Below are positions 14,138-15,560 of a stretch of 15,560 nucleotides of DNA, piece after piece. The stretch's first letter is position 1, and the number at the start of each line of letters is the position of its first letter. The position numbers were made by a program, and so were the translations under genes. The notes under the pieces were generated by a model. The model saw nothing but the letters and a program-made list of their open reading frames with translations, had not been told where the DNA came from and did not search any database. Source of the DNA: an uncultured bacterium (GTDB taxonomy: Bacteria; Patescibacteriota; Minisyncoccia; Moranbacterales; GWC2-37-73); the NCBI GenBank assembly GCA_903824515.1, contig CAIJXA010000037.1, positions 1-15,560 of the forward strand, in the 5' to 3' direction.

Positions 14138-14461
14138 AATACAGTATAATTGAAATATTTTTGCAAAAATGACGTATAATTCAAAGGTCTTTGCAAGGAT
14201 ACAGTTATCCGAAGCAGTCCAGAGCATTGTATGGATTAACTTTTCTTTTAATAGAAAAGTTACAAAAGAAATCCCGCACGTGCTTGTTGCTGGGGCAAAA
14301 ACTTCACTCTTCGCTAAAATTCCCGCTGCGCTTCTTCTACTGAAGAAGCTCGCTGAAAATTTCTTAACGCTTATCGCTCGTTTTTTGCCTACGCACTACG
14401 CAATGTGCGGACTGAGGAAAATTCAAATAATGTTTTAATTATTAATTAATTCAAAAAACAT
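14138..14461. other. Intergenic region between copA and the SHOCT gene
   Basis: No gene is supported in these 324 bases. TATAAT occurs at 14145 and 14175, each preceded by GT and followed by T, on either side of the perfect 14-bp palindrome ATTTTTGCAAAAAT (14157-14170). No -35 box is properly spaced. Repeat copy B fills 14237-14410. An AT-rich stretch with TTAATTATTAATTAATT then leads to the next ATG. Confidence 0.55.
14237..14410 (+). repeat. Dispersed repeat copy B
   Basis: TAACTTTTCT (14237-14246) pairs with AGAAAAGTTA (14253-14262) around a 6-nt loop. CAAAAGAAATCC, ACTTCACTCTTCG, TTTTTTGCCTACGCA and CGCAATGTG follow in the same order as in copy A. GCTTCTTC (14330-14337) and GAAGAAGC (14342-14349) add an internal hairpin absent from copy A. 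Same orientation as copy A, about 5.1 kb away. Confidence 0.8.
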
Positions 14462-14746
14462 ATGATGTATGGATATGGAATGGGTCATGGGTTTGGGCTT
14501 TTTGGCGAATTGTTTTCGCTGATTTTTTGGGTTTTGATTGTTTGGCTGGTGGTTTCTTTGATTCGTCATAAGCACGGCGGGAGAGCGGCTTGTTGCGGTT
14601 CAGTAGCTTTGGAAAATTCCTGCTGTGGAAAAAAAGTTGACAACGCCACTGAAATTTTGCGTGAGCGTTTTGCTAAAGGTGAAATTTCCAAGGAGGAATT
14701 TGAAGAAAAACTCAAAGTGTTGGAAGGCGAGCAGATAATTGGATAA
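14462..14746 (+). CDS. Small SHOCT-domain membrane protein with metal-type residues
   Basis: This 94-residue protein starts with MMYGYGMGHGFG, rich in Met, Gly and His. A single transmembrane helix follows (about 17-36, LFSLIFWVLIVWLVVSLI), then HKHGG and two Cys pairs (ACCGS, SCCGKK). It ends with a SHOCT motif (ATEILRERFAKGEISKEEFEEKLKVL), a short C-terminal helix pair found in many small bacterial membrane proteins, usually of unknown role. Its place after copA and its Cys/His/Met content suggest a metal-linked job at the membrane, such as binding copper or an interaction with the exporter. This is inference. ATG 14462 and ATG 14465 are equally possible and neither has a ribosome-binding site. 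A strong terminator follows. Confidence 0.8.
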   Translation: MMYGYGMGHGFGLFGELFSLIFWVLIVWLVVSLIRHKHGGRAACCGSVALENSCCGKKVDNATEILRERFAKGEISKEEFEEKLKVLEGEQIIG

Positions 14747-14767
14747 GAGAATTTCTTGTTTGTGTTT

Positions 14768-14799
14768 AAAAAAGTGAACATGTAAATGTTCACTTTTTT
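14768..14799 (+). terminator. Strong intrinsic terminator after the SHOCT gene
   Basis: A perfect 14-bp stem (AAAAAAGTGAACAT / ATGTTCACTTTTTT) with a GTAA loop lies 21 bases after the stop. T6 follows on the plus strand, and the A6 on the other side makes it potentially bidirectional. It closes the copper block. Confidence 0.92.
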
Positions 14800-14813
14800 A
14801 TGTTTTATTTTCC

Positions 14814-14851
14814 AATATGATAATTCCCGCATATGCGGGAATTATCATATT
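14814..14851. repeat. Perfect 38-bp palindrome
   Basis: 14814-14832 is the exact reverse complement of 14833-14851, with no loop; the centre is CCCGCATATGCGGG. Its right part (14829-14851) matches the 23-bp motif found again at 14937 and 15186, with two mismatches to the last copy. Confidence 0.9.
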
Positions 14852-14936
14852 ATTTGAATGGGAATTAAGTAGAGATTTACTGGATATAATGAATCCGTTT
14901 ATTTTTTTCTTATTTTTTATACGTATGTTATTTCTG

Positions 14937-14959
14937 GCATATGCTGGATTTAGCATATT
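14937..14959 (+). repeat. 23-bp motif, second copy
   Basis: It starts GCATATGCTGGA and ends TTTAGCATATT. It differs from 15186-15208 at one base, and the TG before it is also shared. ATATGC and GCATAT arms within it can form a small hairpin. Confidence 0.75.
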
Positions 14960-15185
14960 TGGGTTAGCATGGAAAAGTCGTTTGTTTTTTGTGGGTGGGA
15001 GGTTTTAATTAAAGAAGGGTTATTTCCGCTTAGTTTGCTGAGCGAGATATTAAAATGTTTCTTTCTTTTGATATCTTGCGGCTTGCCATTGGGTGAATCA
15101 TTTAAAAAACCAAAATACTAGCGTTTGGATATTTTGTGGCTTTTTTTATCTTCGTTTATTGTTTTTTGAAAATATGGTAATTTTG

Positions 15186-15208
15186 GCATATGCGGGATTT
15201 AGCATATT
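15186..15208 (+). repeat. 23-bp motif, third copy
   Basis: It starts GCATATGCGGGA and ends TTTAGCATATT. With the flanking TG included, 15184-15208 matches 14935-14959 at 24 of 25 bases. Confidence 0.75.
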
Positions 15209-15375
15209 GTCGGATTTTAGAAGATGTAATATAATTTAGAAAAGAAAATAAAAAGAGGGATAAATGAGAAAGTAAAAGAAGTAAAAAAGATAAGTAATGC
15301 TAAATTAATGAAGATAACAATGTCTTGTCGCCACGAATTAAATTAACTGGATGTAAAATAAAAAATAAAAAAAGT

Positions 15376-15560
15376 ATGGCTGAAAGAAAGAAAAAGAAAA
15401 TTCATAAAAAAGAAGTTTCAAATAAAATACCAATAAAAGAACGGTTGGAGAATTTTTTCTATTCTGACACCCCAACCGCTACTGCAACCAAATTTTTGTT
15501 GATGTTTCTTGGGATTGCAGCTGTCGCTTGTGGTGGGGCTATTGTGCCTGGAATTTTGAA
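15376..15560 (+). CDS. Hypothetical membrane protein, 3' partial
   Basis: The frame opens at ATG 15376 and runs off the window after 61 complete codons. The first 20 residues are very Lys-rich (ERKKKKIHKKEV), followed by IPIKERLENFFYSD and a hydrophobic helix FLLMFLGIAAVACGGAIVPG (about residues 41-60). A basic cytoplasmic N-terminus and a single-pass or multi-pass membrane protein are likely. I do not recognise the family. The start is uncertain, since no ribosome-binding site precedes it. It is separated from the copper block by a terminator and a repeat-rich gap, so a functional link is unlikely. Confidence 0.6.
   Translation, partial: MAERKKKKIHKKEVSNKIPIKERLENFFYSDTPTATATKFLLMFLGIAAVACGGAIVPGIL

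Larger units (their letters stand above)
14747..15375. other. Long gap with palindromes and repeats but no convincing gene
   Basis: After the terminator and the 38-bp palindrome, two more copies of a 23-bp motif stand at 14937-14959 and 15186-15208. CGCTTAG (15027-15033) and CTGAGCG (15038-15044) form a 7-bp hairpin with one G-U pair. Overlapping its 3' end, GCGAGATAT (15042-15050) can pair with ATATCTTGC (15071-15079). The last 130 bases before 15376 are A/G-rich. No RNA family was recognised. Confidence 0.5.

Noticed and set aside
14145..14180. Promoters at the two TATAAT boxes after copA
   Set aside because: Neither box has a -35 element at 16-18 bp, and the next gene starts almost 300 bases later, beyond repeat copy B.
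14169..14438. Open frame of 89 codons on the plus strand after copA
   Set aside because: It lies almost entirely in repeat copy B, has no ribosome-binding site, and copy A is broken in the matching frame. It reads like translated repeat.
14817..15008. Open frame of 63 codons after the SHOCT gene
   Set aside because: It starts inside the 38-bp palindrome and its AYAG words come from the 23-bp motif. No promoter or ribosome site fits.
14829..15208. CRISPR array made of the three 23-bp copies
   Set aside because: There are only three copies, start-to-start distances of 108 and 249 bases are irregular, and no cas gene is present.
1..15560. tRNA, rRNA or insertion sequence genes
   Set aside because: No cloverleaf, no rRNA-like stretch and no transposase-like frame was seen on either strand.

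Overview
The window looks like chromosomal DNA from an AT-rich bacterium, most likely a member of the Candidate Phyla Radiation (Patescibacteria, Parcubacteria-like). This placement is inferred from style: a single-cysteine CPYG thioredoxin-like protein, an HMA / SafE-DsbD / cupredoxin fusion, a UvrC without its C-terminal helix-hairpin-helix region, and many short AT-rich repeats that enter genes. TGA is used as a stop (end of copA), so the standard bacterial code fits.

Layout: (1) 1-906 is the 3' part of an exported thioredoxin-fold protein, closed by a strong terminator. (2) 963-6554 is a nucleotide-excision-repair segment: uvrA, then a small unknown gene on the minus strand, then uvrC. 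Both repair genes carry in-frame stretches made of repeat DNA. (3) 6555-6807 is a repeat-rich gap between convergent genes, with a perfect 19-bp hairpin, heptanucleotide repeats and an inverted copy of a repeat found after uvrA. (4) 6808-8541 (minus) is a multi-pass membrane protein with four C-terminal TPRs, resembling GT-C/TMTC-type glycosyltransferases. (5) 8697-14746 (plus) is a probable copper-handling region: a small secreted Cys/Met/His protein, an HMA-SafE-cupredoxin fusion, a CopA-type P1B ATPase with an unusual extra C-terminal domain, and a small SHOCT-domain membrane protein. Two direct copies of a dispersed repeat (9147-9416 and 14237-14410) flank the two large copper genes. (6) 14747-15375 has no convincing gene, but holds a terminator, a perfect 38-bp palindrome and three copies of a 23-bp motif. 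(7) 15376 to the end is the start of a small unknown membrane protein.

How the genes could work together: the fusion protein and CopA each have a cytoplasmic CxxC HMA domain. CopA would export Cu(I), and the fusion could pass copper between its HMA domain, its cysteine-containing membrane core and an external cupredoxin. The two small Cys-rich proteins could bind metal at the cell surface. No copper-sensing regulator is visible, although a perfect 12-bp palindrome overlaps the promoter of the first gene in the block.

The most unusual signal is the repeat load. Several arrays with different unit sequences share a 7-nt period, and repeat or palindromic DNA is translated inside uvrA, uvrC, copA and the fusion gene. 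It usually lies where the conserved family sequence is interrupted, while the catalytic motifs stay intact.
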